Shown piece after piece: positions 48,564 through 57,812 of a stretch of 64,000 nt of DNA. This DNA comes from Microbacterium sp. GTDB lineage: Bacteria > Actinomycetota > Actinomycetes > Actinomycetales > Microbacteriaceae. Under the pieces are notes generated by a model. That model was not told the DNA's origin and made no database searches. It saw only the letters and a program-made list of their open reading frames with translations. The translations under genes were made by a program, and so were the position numbers. The stretch is from NCBI GenBank assembly GCA_003248655.1, contig QFPM01000004.1, positions 62,001-126,000 on the forward strand. The letters run 5' to 3'. How positions within the stretch are numbered: position 1 is the stretch's first letter; each line of letters opens with the position of its first letter.

Positions 48564-50656
48564 GAGTTCTCCTTGGCGGTTGCGCGTGCTGCGCTCACGG
48601 ATTCCCGCGCGGCGCTGGCGACATGCTCGGCAGTGACGCCGAACTTCTCGAACAGGGTCTTGTAGTCGGCGGAGGCGCCGAAGTGGTCGATGCCGACCGT
48701 GCGTCCGTGGTCGCCGACGACGCCGCGCCACAGCGGCGTCGAGCCGGCTTCGACCGAGACACGGGCCGTGACGGATGCCGGGAGCACCGACTCGCGGTAC
48801 GCGGCATCCTGCTCTGCGAACCACTCGAGCGAGGGCGCCGAGACGACGCGCGCCTGGATGCCCTCTGCGGCCAGCGTCTCGCGGGCCTGCACCGCCAGCT
48901 GCACCTCGGAGCCGGTCGCGATGAGGATGACATCCGGCGTGCCGTCCGTGTCGAGGAGGACGTACGCGCCCTTCGCGACGCCGTCGGTTGTCGCGAATCC
49001 GTCGGTGCCGCGCGGGAACGTCGGAACGTTCTGGCGCGTCAGCGCGATGCCGACCGGGCCGCCGCTCGCACGGCGGACGATCTCGAGCCACGCGGCCGAA
49101 GTCTCGTTCGCGTCCGCGGGACGCACGACCGTGAAGTTCGGGATGAGGCGGAGCGTCGACAGCTGCTCGATCGGCTGGTGGGTCGGTCCGTCTTCGCCGA
49201 GGGCGACCGAGTCGTGCGTCCAGACGAAGATCGACGGGATGTCCATGAGCGCGGCCAGACGCACCGGCGGGCGCATGTAGTCGCTGAAGATCAGGAACGT
49301 GCCGCCGAACGGGCGGGTCGGGCCGTGCAGCTTGATGCCGTTGACGATCGCGCCCATCGCGTGCTCGCGGATGCCGAAGTGCAAGACGCGCCCGTACGGG
49401 TCGCCCGACCATTCGTGGGTCGACCACTCGGCGGGGATGAAGCTCTTGGCATCCTTGATCGTCGTCAGGTTCGACTCGGCGAGGTCGGCGGAGCCGCCCC
49501 ACAGCTCGGGGAGCTGCGCGGCGAGGGCGTTGATGACCTGACCCGACGCGGCGCGGGTCGAGACGTCCTTGCCGGCTTCGAACGTCGGAGCCTCGAGGCT
49601 CTCGGGGAGCTCGCCCGCCTCGAGTCGGTCGAGGAGCGCCTTGCGCTCGGGGTTCGCAGCCGCCCACGCGTCGAACGACTCCTGCCACGCGGCGCGCGCG
49701 GTCTTCGCCCGCTCGCCGAGCTCACGCGTGTGCGCGATGACGTCATCGGCGACGACGAAGCTCTGCTCCGGGTCGAACCCGAGGACCTTCTTCGTCGCGG
49801 CGAGCTCGTCGGCGCCGAGGGCGGAGCCGTGGATCTTGCCCGAGTTCTGCTTGCCGGGGCTCGGCCAGCCGATGATCGTCTTCAGGATGATGAGCGACGG
49901 CTTGTCGGTCTCGCCCTTGGCGGCTTCGATCGCGGCGTAGAGCTCCGCGACATCCTCGACGTACTCTCCGGTCTTCTTCCAGTCGACCGTCTGCACGTGC
50001 CAGCCGTAGGACTCGTAGCGCTTCGCAACATCCTCGGTGAAGGCGACGTTCGTGTCGTCCTCGATCGAGATCTGGTTGGAGTCGTAGATCGCGATCAGGT
50101 TGCCGAGCTCCTGGTGGCCCGCGAGGCTCGACGCTTCGCTCGTCACGCCTTCCTGCAGGTCGCCGTCGCCCGCGATCACGTACACGAAGTGGTCGAACGG
50201 GCTCTCGCCGGCGGCGGTGTCGGGGTCGAAGAGGCCCCGCTCGTAGCGCGCCGCGTACGCGAAGCCGACGGCCGAGGCGAGACCCTGACCGAGCGGCCCG
50301 GTGGTGATCTCGACGCCCTTCGTGTGGCCGTATTCGGGGTGACCGGGGGTGAGCGAGCCCCACGTGCGGAGGGCTTCGAGGTCGCCCAGCTCGAGGCCGA
50401 AGCCGCCGAGGTACAGCTGCACGTACTGCGTCAGCGACGAGTGCCCCGCCGACAGGATGAAGCGGTCACGGCCGATCCAGTGCGTGTCGGCCGGGTCGTG
50501 GCGCAGGACCCGCTGGTACAGCAGGTACGCGGCCGGTGCGAGGCTCATCGCGGTGCCGGGGTGGCCGTTGCCGACCTTCTCGACGGCATCCGCCGCCAGC
50601 ACGCGCGCGGTGTCCACCGCACGCCGATCGATCTCGTCCCAGGTCAGTTCCGACAC
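48560..50656 (-). CDS. tkt: transketolase
   Basis: 698 residues, GTG start with AAAGGG upstream. Thiamine-diphosphate enzyme: NGHPGTAMSLAPAAYLLY, the GDG...N cofactor motif (VIAGDGDLQEGVTSEASSLAGH ... DSNQISIED), and the pyrimidine domain HFGIREHAMGAIVNGI. First gene of the pentose-phosphate operon, divergent from ctaB across 207 nt. A TAAGCT box on the minus strand near 50760 could be its promoter. Confidence 0.97.
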   Translation of the reverse strand: MSELTWDEIDRRAVDTARVLAADAVEKVGNGHPGTAMSLAPAAYLLYQRVLRHDPADTHWIGRDRFILSAGHSSLTQYVQLYLGGFGLELGDLEALRTWGSLTPGHPEYGHTKGVEITTGPLGQGLASAVGFAYAARYERGLFDPDTAAGESPFDHFVYVIAGDGDLQEGVTSEASSLAGHQELGNLIAIYDSNQISIEDDTNVAFTEDVAKRYESYGWHVQTVDWKKTGEYVEDVAELYAAIEAAKGETDKPSLIILKTIIGWPSPGKQNSGKIHGSALGADELAATKKVLGFDPEQSFVVADDVIAHTRELGERAKTARAAWQESFDAWAAANPERKALLDRLEAGELPESLEAPTFEAGKDVSTRAASGQVINALAAQLPELWGGSADLAESNLTTIKDAKSFIPAEWSTHEWSGDPYGRVLHFGIREHAMGAIVNGIKLHGPTRPFGGTFLIFSDYMRPPVRLAALMDIPSIFVWTHDSVALGEDGPTHQPIEQLSTLRLIPNFTVVRPADANETSAAWLEIVRRASGGPVGIALTRQNVPTFPRGTDGFATTDGVAKGAYVLLDTDGTPDVILIATGSEVQLAVQARETLAAEGIQARVVSAPSLEWFAEQDAAYRESVLPASVTARVSVEAGSTPLWRGVVGDHGRTVGIDHFGASADYKTLFEKFGVTAEHVASAARESVSAARATAKENS

Positions 50657-50863
50657 GTGGAGCCCTTTCGAAAGATGGGGGAGTACGCCGCTGTTCGCAG
50701 CGGGGGCCGCAATGTCACATCGGGCGGTCGGCGCTCGGCGACGCGTAGGTTTTCAGCTTAGCGAAGCGCCATGCCGAGGGGGCCATGTGAGTCAACGCGG
50801 GCGACCGACCTCGACGGCTGCTTTCGCCTACACTGGACGGGGCCGAAGAAGGGGACCGGAAAT

Positions 50864-51790
50864 ATGGTGCAGTCGAGCGTCGCCACCGTCGCGCAGCCCG
50901 CGACGACGCGCTCGATCGGTCGCACGATCCGCGCCTACGTCTCCCTCACGAAGCCGCGCGTGCTCGAGCTACTGCTCGTGACGACGGTTCCGGTCATGAT
51001 CCTTGCGCAGGGTGGAATGCCGAGCCTGTGGCTCGTCCTCGCCACGGTCATCGGCGGGTCGCTCAGCGCAGGCTCGGCTGCCGCGTTCAACATGTACCTC
51101 GATCGCGACATCGACGCGCACATGCGGCGCACCGAGAACCGCCCGATCGTGACGGGCGAGGTTTCGCCGCGCGGAGCGCTCGTGTTCGCCTGGGTTCTTG
51201 CCGTGGCATCCACCGCCTGGTTGCTCGTGACGACGAACTGGCTCGCCGCAGCGCTCAGCGTCGGCGCGATCTTCTTCTACGTCGTGATCTACACGATCAT
51301 CCTGAAGCGCCGCACGGAGCAGAACATCGTATGGGGCGGGATCGCGGGGTGCTTCCCTGTGCTGATCGGCTGGGCGGCGGTCACGGGGTCGCTCGCCTGG
51401 ACGCCCTTCATCCTCTTCCTCGTCGTGTTCCTGTGGACTCCTCCGCACTACTGGCCGTTGTCGATGAAGTACAAGGGCGACTATCAAGAGGCCGACGTGC
51501 CGATGCTCGGCGCGACGCGCGACGGGCTGCAGGTGGGGCTCCAGGTCATCCTGTACGCGTGGGCGACTGTCGCGGCGTCGCTTCTGCTCGTGCCGGTGGC
51601 GGAGATGGGGGTCGTCTACACCGTGTCGGCGCTCGTGTTCGGCGGCTGGTTCATCTTTGAGTCGCACGTGCTTTATCACCGCGCCGCCAGCGGCGAGCAG
51701 ATCCGCCCGATGCGCGTCTTCCACGCATCCATCACCTATTTGACGCTGCTGTTCGTGGCGATCGCGGTCGACCCGCTGCTGCCCTTCTGA
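50864..51790 (+). CDS. ctaB: protohaem IX farnesyltransferase (haem O synthase)
   Basis: 308 residues, about nine membrane helices. UbiA-type prenyltransferase adding a farnesyl group to haem b for cytochrome aa3. First acidic motif NMYLDRDIDAHMRRTENRP, second in MKYKGDYQEADVPML. The start at 50864 (MVQSSVATVAQ) has only a weak CGGAAA ahead; TACACT at 50829-50834 is a likely -10 box. Followed after 24 nt by family A copy 4. Confidence 0.95.
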   Translation: MVQSSVATVAQPATTRSIGRTIRAYVSLTKPRVLELLLVTTVPVMILAQGGMPSLWLVLATVIGGSLSAGSAAAFNMYLDRDIDAHMRRTENRPIVTGEVSPRGALVFAWVLAVASTAWLLVTTNWLAAALSVGAIFFYVVIYTIILKRRTEQNIVWGGIAGCFPVLIGWAAVTGSLAWTPFILFLVVFLWTPPHYWPLSMKYKGDYQEADVPMLGATRDGLQVGLQVILYAWATVAASLLLVPVAEMGVVYTVSALVFGGWFIFESHVLYHRAASGEQIRPMRVFHASITYLTLLFVAIAVDPLLPF

Positions 51791-51814
51791 CCCGGGCTCG
51801 CGCCCCGGCTCGTC

Positions 51815-51894
51815 GCACAACTGCGGAGATCTGCAGTTCTTCGGACGCCGCAGGGGCATTGGCTCCGAGGTTGTGCAGATCTCCGAGGTTATGC
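51815..51894. repeat. 80-bp near-palindromic repeat, family A copy 4
   Basis: Starts GCACAACTGCGGAGATCTGC and ends GCAGATCTCCGAGGTTATGC, with central TTCTTCGG on the left. It lies 24 nt after ctaB. The remaining ~120 nt before the DUF559 gene is GC-rich with no clear promoter. Confidence 0.92.
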
Positions 51895-52016
51895 GGGCGG
51901 GAGGCGGCGCCGGTGCCGCGACCGCAGCCTCCTCCACAGGGCGCGAGTTCACGGCATCCCTCCACAGATCAGCGCATCCGGGCCCGCGGCCGCGGCGACG
52001 CGGTCAGAGTGGGCGG

Positions 52017-52877
52017 ATGCCGGCATCCATTCTCACCTCTCCCACCGCGGTACTGTCCCTGCTCGTAGCTGTCGAGTCGCGGGGCGGCGTCGCGCGGGCG
52101 ACGACGCTCGTCGCCGCCGGGTCCTCGCGGTACCGGATCGCTCGGGCGATCGACGACGGACGCCTCGTCCGCGTCCGCCGCGACTGGGTGGCGCTCCCCG
52201 GCGCGGATGCTGAGCTCGTCTCGGCCGCGCGGTGGGGCGTCGTGCTCTCCTGCGTCACGGCGGCGCGCCGCCTGGGGTTGTGGGTGCCCGCCGAGGACCG
52301 CTGCCATGTCGCTGCCGACCCCGCGGCCGCGGGCGGCAAACCCGACCGCGCGACCGTGCACTGGGCGAAGCCGATCGTCCCGCGCCCGCCGGATGCCTTG
52401 ATCGACGGCATCCAGAACACACTCGCGCTCGTCGCGACGTGCCAGCCGTTCGAGAGCGCGCTCGCGATCTGGGACTCGGCGCTGCGCCTGCGCCTCGTGG
52501 ATGCCACGGCGCTTCGCCGTCTCGACCTGCCGACCGCGGCGCGGCAGGTGCTGGAGAAGGCGACGCCGTTCGCCGACTCGGGACTCGAGACGCTCTTCCG
52601 GTTCAGGCTGCGGTGGCTGCGCGAGCCGATCCGCGCGCAGGTGGTCATCCTCGACCGGCCGGTCGACTTCCTCATCGGCGCGCGGCTCGTCGTGCAGCTC
52701 GACGGCGGGCACCACGTCGGCGCGCAACGCGCGGCCGACATCGCGCACGACGCGCAGCTCGCTCTCCGCGGGTATCACGTGCTGCGTTTCACCTACGCGC
52801 AGGTGATGGACGACTGGCCCGCCGTGCAGGAAGTCATCATGCACGCCGTGGCGGCGGGGCTGCACCTCGCGCGCTGA
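52017..52877 (+). CDS. DUF559 endonuclease-domain protein with N-terminal winged-helix-like region
   Basis: 286 residues from the ATG at 52017; the start is uncertain because no ribosome binding site is clear and the frame is open further upstream. N-terminus (SRGGVARATTLVAAGSSRYRIARAIDDGRLVRVRRDW, across helices) looks like the AbiEi-type DNA-binding region. Residues ~190-285 are a DUF559, Vsr-related PD-(D/E)XK-like fold: VDFLIGARLVVQLDGGHHVGAQRAADIAHDAQL and GYHVLRFTYAQVMDDWPAV, with the acidic and His residues expected for metal binding. Possible nuclease or DNA-binding defence protein; such orphans are frequent in actinobacteria. Bracketed by family A copies 4 and 5. Confidence 0.8.
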   Translation: MPASILTSPTAVLSLLVAVESRGGVARATTLVAAGSSRYRIARAIDDGRLVRVRRDWVALPGADAELVSAARWGVVLSCVTAARRLGLWVPAEDRCHVAADPAAAGGKPDRATVHWAKPIVPRPPDALIDGIQNTLALVATCQPFESALAIWDSALRLRLVDATALRRLDLPTAARQVLEKATPFADSGLETLFRFRLRWLREPIRAQVVILDRPVDFLIGARLVVQLDGGHHVGAQRAADIAHDAQLALRGYHVLRFTYAQVMDDWPAVQEVIMHAVAAGLHLAR

Positions 52878-52894
52878 CGCCGCCCGCACCGCCC

Positions 52895-52944
52895 CGCGGC
52901 ATCTGCAGATCCCGCGGCAGCTGCAGATCCCACGGCGCCTGTAG
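52895..52944. repeat. 18-bp tandem repeat, about 2.6 units
   Basis: CGCGGCATCTGCAGATCC (52895-52912), CGCGGCAGCTGCAGATCC (52913-52930) and a degenerate third unit from 52931. Its CTGCAGATC core resembles the right arm of the neighbouring palindrome. Confidence 0.8.
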
Positions 52945-52958
52945 CCCCCGCGCCACTT

Positions 52959-53038
52959 GCACAAACACGGAGATCTGCAGTTCTTCGGAGCCGCCCGCGG
53001 CGGGGCGTCCGAAGAAGTGCAGATCTCCGAAGTTGTGA
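52959..53038. repeat. 80-bp near-palindromic repeat, family A copy 5
   Basis: Starts GCACAAACACGGAGATCTGC and ends GCAGATCTCCGAAGTTGTGA; inner arms TTCTTCGGAG and GTCCGAAGAA pair. It lies between the convergent DUF559 and membrane protein genes. Confidence 0.92.
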
Positions 53039-53069
53039 GAGGCGGATGCCGTGTGGGGTCCGCCGCGGC

Positions 53070-53537
53070 TCAGCGTGCGGGGGGCGGGGTGACCGCAGTG
53101 TCGTCGGCGGGCTGCGCGTCCGCGGCGGGCTGCGCGTCCGCGACGAGCTCTGCGTCCGCGACGGGCTCGCCTGCGTCGAGGTCGGCCGACTCCTCGAGGG
53201 GAGCTTCCGCGGCGATCTCGACCTCGTCCTCCCAGGCGGGCTCGCCGTAGACGTCGACCGCGGTGATCTCCACGGCGGGCTTCAGCGAGCTGAGCGCGGC
53301 GACCGTCAGCGCGAGCGCAAGACCCACAAGACCCGCCCCGACGATGATCGCACCGGCGGCGCCCCAGACCTGCCCCACGTACAGGTCACTCGCGGTCGCG
53401 GTCTGGTCGGTGAGCGCGGTATCCAGCGCGGTCAGCTTCGACTGGATGAGGAACGCGCCGCCCGCGACGGCGACGACGGATCCGCCGACGAGCGCCCAAA
53501 ACGGGATGCTGTGGCTCAGGCGCGGCGTAGTGGACAT
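53070..53537 (-). CDS. two-helix membrane protein with acidic repetitive tail
   Basis: 155 residues, ATG at 53537 with AAGGAG at 7-nt spacing (the site lies within AAGGAGCTCCTCC, a small palindrome). Helices at ~12-31 (FWALVGGSVVAVAGGAFLI) and ~53-80 (VWGAAGAIIVGAGLVGLALAL). The C-terminal ~55 residues are acidic and Ala-rich with repeated VADA/AADAQP units. Related Microbacterium proteins carry a dinucleotide-utilizing enzyme label from memory; nothing here supports that. Function unknown. Confidence 0.75.
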   Translation of the reverse strand: MSTTPRLSHSIPFWALVGGSVVAVAGGAFLIQSKLTALDTALTDQTATASDLYVGQVWGAAGAIIVGAGLVGLALALTVAALSSLKPAVEITAVDVYGEPAWEDEVEIAAEAPLEESADLDAGEPVADAELVADAQPAADAQPADDTAVTPPPAR

Positions 53538-53623
53538 GGAGGAGCTCCTTCTGTGACCGCCACCGCACGGCGCGGCGACTCATCGACTATGTGCGAGCCA
53601 CCAGGGTACGCGCGATGCGTCTC

Positions 53624-54592
53624 CTATGAGAGAGCTGTGGATGCCGCGGGCGCCTTGAGGTGCATGACCACCGTCGTCATCGCCGCGACGAGCAGCACAG
53701 CCAGCACCATGTGGATGTTCACGAGCGCGATCGGCAGCCCGGTCCGTGCCTGCCAGAGGCCGACGGCGATCTGCACGAGCTCGACGGCGAGAAGCAGAAG
53801 CGTCCAGCGACGAAGCCCCTGCGCAGGGGGAGTGCGCCACGCGCCCGCGACGACGGCGAGCGTCAGCGCGAGCGTCACATACGCGGGCCAGCTGTGCACG
53901 TGCTGCCAGAAGACGGGATCGAGCCCGTTTCGCGCGGCCGCGTCGTCTCCCGCGTGCGGCCCGGCGCCGGTGAGCAGGATGCCGACGACCACCGTCACCG
54001 CGACCGCCGCGCTCGTGACGTGGACGAGGATCGCGTAGCCCCGCGACACGGCTCGCACGCGCGGGCCGCCCGGCCCGTACACGCGGCAGACATAGGCAGC
54101 GGCGTTCGCGACCAGCGCGGCCGACAGGAGGAAGTGAATGCCCACGAGGCTCGGCGGCAGGTGCAGCCACACGATGACTCCGCCGACGAGGGCCTGCAGG
54201 ATGATGCCGATGCCGTTGGCGAGGGTGAGCTTCAGCAACTCGGGCCGCTCCGCGCGAACGCGCAGCACCGACAGGAACGCGAGCAGCGCGATGATCACGA
54301 GCGCACCCGTGAGTGTGCGGTTGCCGAACTCGATCAGACCGTGGATGCCGAGGGCTTCGGTCGGCACGAGGGAATCCCCCGTGCAGTACGGCCACGTCTC
54401 ACACCCCATGCCCGACTCGGTGAGGCGCACGAGGCCGCCCGTGCCGACGATGACGACGTTGCTGATGAACACGAGCCACGCGAGCACCCGCGCGCCGCGG
54501 CCGACTCGGTCGGGCAGGCGGCGATATGCGGCATCCACCCATCCGTGCGGGCGTTCGTCGAGCGTCGGGGTGGCGGTGTGCGCGTCGGTCAT
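53624..54592 (-). CDS. ctaA: haem A synthase
   Basis: 322 residues, ATG at 54592 with GGAGG at 7-nt spacing. Eight membrane helices; oxidises the methyl group of haem O to make haem A for the aa3 oxidase. GTGGLVRLTESGMGCETWPYC carries the conserved Cys pair of the first half; histidines in HGLIEFGNRTLTG, VGIHFLLSA, QHVHSWPAYV and NIHMVLAV are the likely haem ligands. It is divergent from sufB. Confidence 0.94.
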   Translation of the reverse strand: MTDAHTATPTLDERPHGWVDAAYRRLPDRVGRGARVLAWLVFISNVVIVGTGGLVRLTESGMGCETWPYCTGDSLVPTEALGIHGLIEFGNRTLTGALVIIALLAFLSVLRVRAERPELLKLTLANGIGIILQALVGGVIVWLHLPPSLVGIHFLLSAALVANAAAYVCRVYGPGGPRVRAVSRGYAILVHVTSAAVAVTVVVGILLTGAGPHAGDDAAARNGLDPVFWQHVHSWPAYVTLALTLAVVAGAWRTPPAQGLRRWTLLLLAVELVQIAVGLWQARTGLPIALVNIHMVLAVLLVAAMTTVVMHLKAPAASTALS

Positions 54593-54636
54593 GCCGTTGC
54601 CTCCGGGGTGCGCGCTGATCGCGCGCGGCCACGCCC

Positions 54637-54675
54637 GGGGTGGGGCGTTGCCTGTAGACTTCAGGGGTGGGGCGT
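54637..54675. promoter_or_regulatory. 12-bp direct repeats flanking a -10 box in the ctaA-sufB gap
   Basis: GGGGTGGGGCGT at 54637-54648 and again at 54664-54675, with TAGACT at 54655-54660 between them. The arrangement suggests a regulator site on a plus-strand promoter for the suf operon; no sufR gene is present nearby. The rest of the 247-nt gap is featureless GC-rich sequence. Confidence 0.45.
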
Positions 54676-54839
54676 CACCGCGCAATGCGCGGCGAGTCGC
54701 TCCAAGTCTAGGCGCGGCGCGGCCTCGCCCCGACGCATCACACACGGCCCTGAAAGCGGCATCCCACCCCTCGCCCACTCCCGAGGGCGCGGGAATGCCG
54801 GGACGGATGACACCGTTCGGGCACGAAGGAGGCAAAGCG

Positions 54840-56258
54840 ATGTCGGATGTGCTCATCGACCGACCGGAGCTCGAAGGACTCGGCGTCTACGAGTTCGGGT
54901 GGCACGACGCGGATGCCGCGGGCGCAAGCGCCAAGCGCGGCCTGTCCGAAGCCGTCGTGCGTGACATCTCGGCGCTCAAGGCCGAGCCGGAATGGATGCT
55001 CAAGACGCGCCTGAAGGGCCACCAGCTCTTCGGCCGCAAGCCCATGCCCACGTGGGGCGCAGACCTGTCGGAGATCGACTTCGACAACATCAAGTACTTC
55101 GTGCGCTCGACCGAGAAGCAGGCGCAGTCGTGGGAGGACCTCCCCGAGGACATCCGCAACACCTACGAGAAGCTGGGCATCCCCGAGGCTGAGCGCGCGC
55201 GCCTGGTCGCGGGTGTCGCCGCGCAGTACGAGTCCGAGGTCGTCTACCACCAGATCAACGAAGAGCTCGAGAAGCAGGGTGTCATCTTCATGGACACCGA
55301 CACGGCGCTGCGCGAGCACCCCGAGTTCTTCGAGGAGTACTTCGGCACCGTCATCCCCGCCGGAGACAACAAGTTCGCGGCGCTGAACACGGCCGTCTGG
55401 TCGGGCGGATCGTTCGTCTACGTGCCGCCGGGCGTGCACGTCGAGATTCCGCTGCAGGCCTACTTCCGCATCAACACCGAGAACATGGGCCAGTTCGAGC
55501 GGACGCTCATCATCGCCGACGAGGGCTCGTACGTGCACTACATCGAGGGCTGCACGGCCCCGATCTACAAGTCCGACTCGCTGCACTCGGCAGTCGTCGA
55601 GATCATCGTGAAGAAGAACGCGCGCGTTCGGTACACGACGATCCAGAACTGGTCGAACAACGTCTACAACCTCGTCACGAAGCGCGCGGTCGCGCACGAG
55701 GGTGCGACGATGGAGTGGATCGACGGCAACATCGGCTCGAAGGTGACGATGAAGTATCCGTCGATCTTCCTCATGGGCGAGCACGCCAAGGGCGAGACGC
55801 TCTCGGTCGCGTTCGCGGGCCCCGGCCAGCACCAGGATGCCGGCGCGAAGATGATCCACATGGCGCCGTACACGCAGTCATCGATCGTGTCGAAGTCGAT
55901 CGCGCGCGGCGGTGGCCGGGCCGGCTACCGCGGCGAGGTGCGCGTCGACGAGAAGGCCCACCACTCGGCGAACACCGTGCGGTGTGATGCCCTGCTCGTC
56001 GACACGAAGTCGCGCTCCGACACGTACCCCGCGATCGACATCCGCGTCGACGACGTGCAGCTGGGCCACGAGGCCACGGTGTCGAAGGTGAGCGAGGAGC
56101 AGCTGTTCTACCTCATGAGCCGTGGGATGCCGGAGGACGAGGCCATGGCCATGATCGTCCGCGGCTTCATCGAGCCGATCGCGCGGGAGCTCCCGATGGA
56201 GTACGCGCTCGAGCTCAACAAGCTCATCGAGATGGGCATGGAAGGATCCGTCGGCTGA
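54840..56258 (+). CDS. sufB: Fe-S cluster assembly scaffold SufB
   Basis: 472 residues, ATG preceded by GAAGGAGG. Scaffold of the SufBCD complex on which clusters are built. Family marks: SGGSFVYVPPGVHVEIPLQAYFRIN, YVHYIEGCTAPIY (conserved Cys), MEWIDGNIGSKVTMKYPS and the C-terminal SEEQLFYLMSRGM. First gene of sufB-sufD-Rieske-sufC-sufT; no intein is present. Stop overlaps sufD start by one base. Confidence 0.97.
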   Translation: MSDVLIDRPELEGLGVYEFGWHDADAAGASAKRGLSEAVVRDISALKAEPEWMLKTRLKGHQLFGRKPMPTWGADLSEIDFDNIKYFVRSTEKQAQSWEDLPEDIRNTYEKLGIPEAERARLVAGVAAQYESEVVYHQINEELEKQGVIFMDTDTALREHPEFFEEYFGTVIPAGDNKFAALNTAVWSGGSFVYVPPGVHVEIPLQAYFRINTENMGQFERTLIIADEGSYVHYIEGCTAPIYKSDSLHSAVVEIIVKKNARVRYTTIQNWSNNVYNLVTKRAVAHEGATMEWIDGNIGSKVTMKYPSIFLMGEHAKGETLSVAFAGPGQHQDAGAKMIHMAPYTQSSIVSKSIARGGGRAGYRGEVRVDEKAHHSANTVRCDALLVDTKSRSDTYPAIDIRVDDVQLGHEATVSKVSEEQLFYLMSRGMPEDEAMAMIVRGFIEPIARELPMEYALELNKLIEMGMEGSVG

Positions 56259-57472
56259 TGACGAGCACCACCCAGACCCCCGCGCCCGGCAGCACGGAGG
56301 GTCATCTCGATCCTGCCGCGTCGCTGACGTCCGGCTTCGTGCCGGTGCAGACGCGCTCCGAGCGCCCCTGGTCGTTCGACCCGGCCGCCTTCGGCGCGCC
56401 GACCGGCCACGAGGTCAACTGGAAGCACACGCCCGTCGCGAAGCTCGCGGCGCTGCTGTCGGACGAACCGGCGCCGCACGATGTGATCGGTGTCGAGGTG
56501 CAGGCGCCCGAGGGTGTCGAGCAGGCGCGCCTTGCTGTCGGCGAGGCGCCGCGCGGCGAGGTCTTCCGCCCCGAAGACCTGCCGAGCGCGATCGCCTGGT
56601 CGCAAGAGGCCGAGGCGCCCCTCATCCGCATCCCCGCGAACGTCGAGCTCGACGAACCGATCATCGTGCGTCTGACCGGCCGCGGCGGCGTCGCGCACGC
56701 GCACGTCGTGATCGAGGCGCAGCCGCACTCGCGCGCGACGCTGATCCTTCGCCACGAGGGCACCGCGCAGCAGGCGCAGAACGTCGAGATCATCGTCCGC
56801 GACGGCGCCGCGCTCACCGTCGTGTCGGTGCAGCGCTGGGATGACGACGCGATCCACCTGGCATCCCACCAGGCGCGCGTCGACCGCGACGCCTCGCTCA
56901 CGCACGTCGTCGTGAGCCTCGGCGGCGGCATCGTGCGCGTGAACCCCTCTGTCGAGCTCGCCGGCGCGGGCGCCGACGGCAAACTCTACGGCCTCGCCTT
57001 CTCGGATGCCGGGCAGCACCTCGAAAGTCAGGTGTACCTGCACCACAAGGGCCCGCACACGACCGGCGATGTGCTGTACAAGGCGGCGCTGCAGGGCCAG
57101 AGCGCCCGCACGGTGTGGATCGGTGACGTGCTCATCGGACCGGATGCCACGGGCACCGACTCGTACGAGGCGAACCGCAACTTGGTGCTGACCGAGGGTG
57201 CGCGCGCCGACTCGATCCCGAACCTCGAGATCGAGACCGGTGACATCCTCGGCGCGGGCCACGCGAGCGCGACAGGACGCTTCGACGACGAGCAGCTGTT
57301 CTACCTGCAGGCACGCGGCATCTCGGAGGACGAGGCGCGCCGCCTCGTCGTGCTGGGCTTCCTCGCCGAGATCGTGCAGAAGATCGCGCTCGATGACCTG
57401 CAGGAGGAGCTCATCGCGGCGATCGAGGCGGAGCTGGCCCTCACTGAATCTCTCACCGAGGCATCCGTATGA
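56258..57472 (+). CDS. sufD: Fe-S cluster assembly protein SufD
   Basis: 404 residues, start overlapping the sufB stop. Beta-helix partner of SufB; the C-terminal part has DEQLFYLQARGISEDEARRLVVLGFL matching the SufB/D family. Ends 4 bp into the Rieske gene. Confidence 0.95.
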   Translation: MTSTTQTPAPGSTEGHLDPAASLTSGFVPVQTRSERPWSFDPAAFGAPTGHEVNWKHTPVAKLAALLSDEPAPHDVIGVEVQAPEGVEQARLAVGEAPRGEVFRPEDLPSAIAWSQEAEAPLIRIPANVELDEPIIVRLTGRGGVAHAHVVIEAQPHSRATLILRHEGTAQQAQNVEIIVRDGAALTVVSVQRWDDDAIHLASHQARVDRDASLTHVVVSLGGGIVRVNPSVELAGAGADGKLYGLAFSDAGQHLESQVYLHHKGPHTTGDVLYKAALQGQSARTVWIGDVLIGPDATGTDSYEANRNLVLTEGARADSIPNLEIETGDILGAGHASATGRFDDEQLFYLQARGISEDEARRLVVLGFLAEIVQKIALDDLQEELIAAIEAELALTESLTEASV

Positions 57473-57798
57473 GCGCCCAGAAGGTGCTGAGCCTCAGCGA
57501 GCTCGAGCAGGACACCGCGGTGCGGGTCGAGGTCGACGGCGTGCCGATGGCGGTCGTGCTCGACTCGAACGGTGAGGTGCACGCGATCGGCGACACCTGC
57601 ACGCACGGCGACATCTCGCTCTCCGATGGCTTCGTCGAGGGCGAGACGCTCGAGTGCTGGGCGCACGGCTCGGCGTTTTCGCTGCGCACCGGGCGCCCCT
57701 TGAACCTGCCGGCGTACGAGCCGGTGCCCGTGTACGAGGTCGTGATCGACGGGGACGACATCCTCATCGACCCGGCCGTCCGCAAAGAAGTGAACTGA
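57469..57798 (+). CDS. Rieske 2Fe-2S ferredoxin of the SUF operon
   Basis: 109 residues, overlapping sufD by 4 bp. A single Rieske fold with CTHGDISLSDG (~44) and CWAHGSAFSLRTG (~63) supplying the two Cys and two His ligands. Annotated in relatives as a non-haem iron oxygenase ferredoxin subunit, but its fixed place between sufD and sufC in actinobacteria points to a role in cluster assembly or electron supply to it. Confidence 0.93.
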   Translation: MSAQKVLSLSELEQDTAVRVEVDGVPMAVVLDSNGEVHAIGDTCTHGDISLSDGFVEGETLECWAHGSAFSLRTGRPLNLPAYEPVPVYEVVIDGDDILIDPAVRKEVN

Positions 57799-57812
57799 AG
57801 AAGGTATCTGAC

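Noticed and set aside
57469..57798. Ring-hydroxylating dioxygenase ferredoxin of a degradation pathway
   Set aside because: No oxygenase or reductase genes are adjacent; it is embedded with 4-bp overlap in the suf operon.
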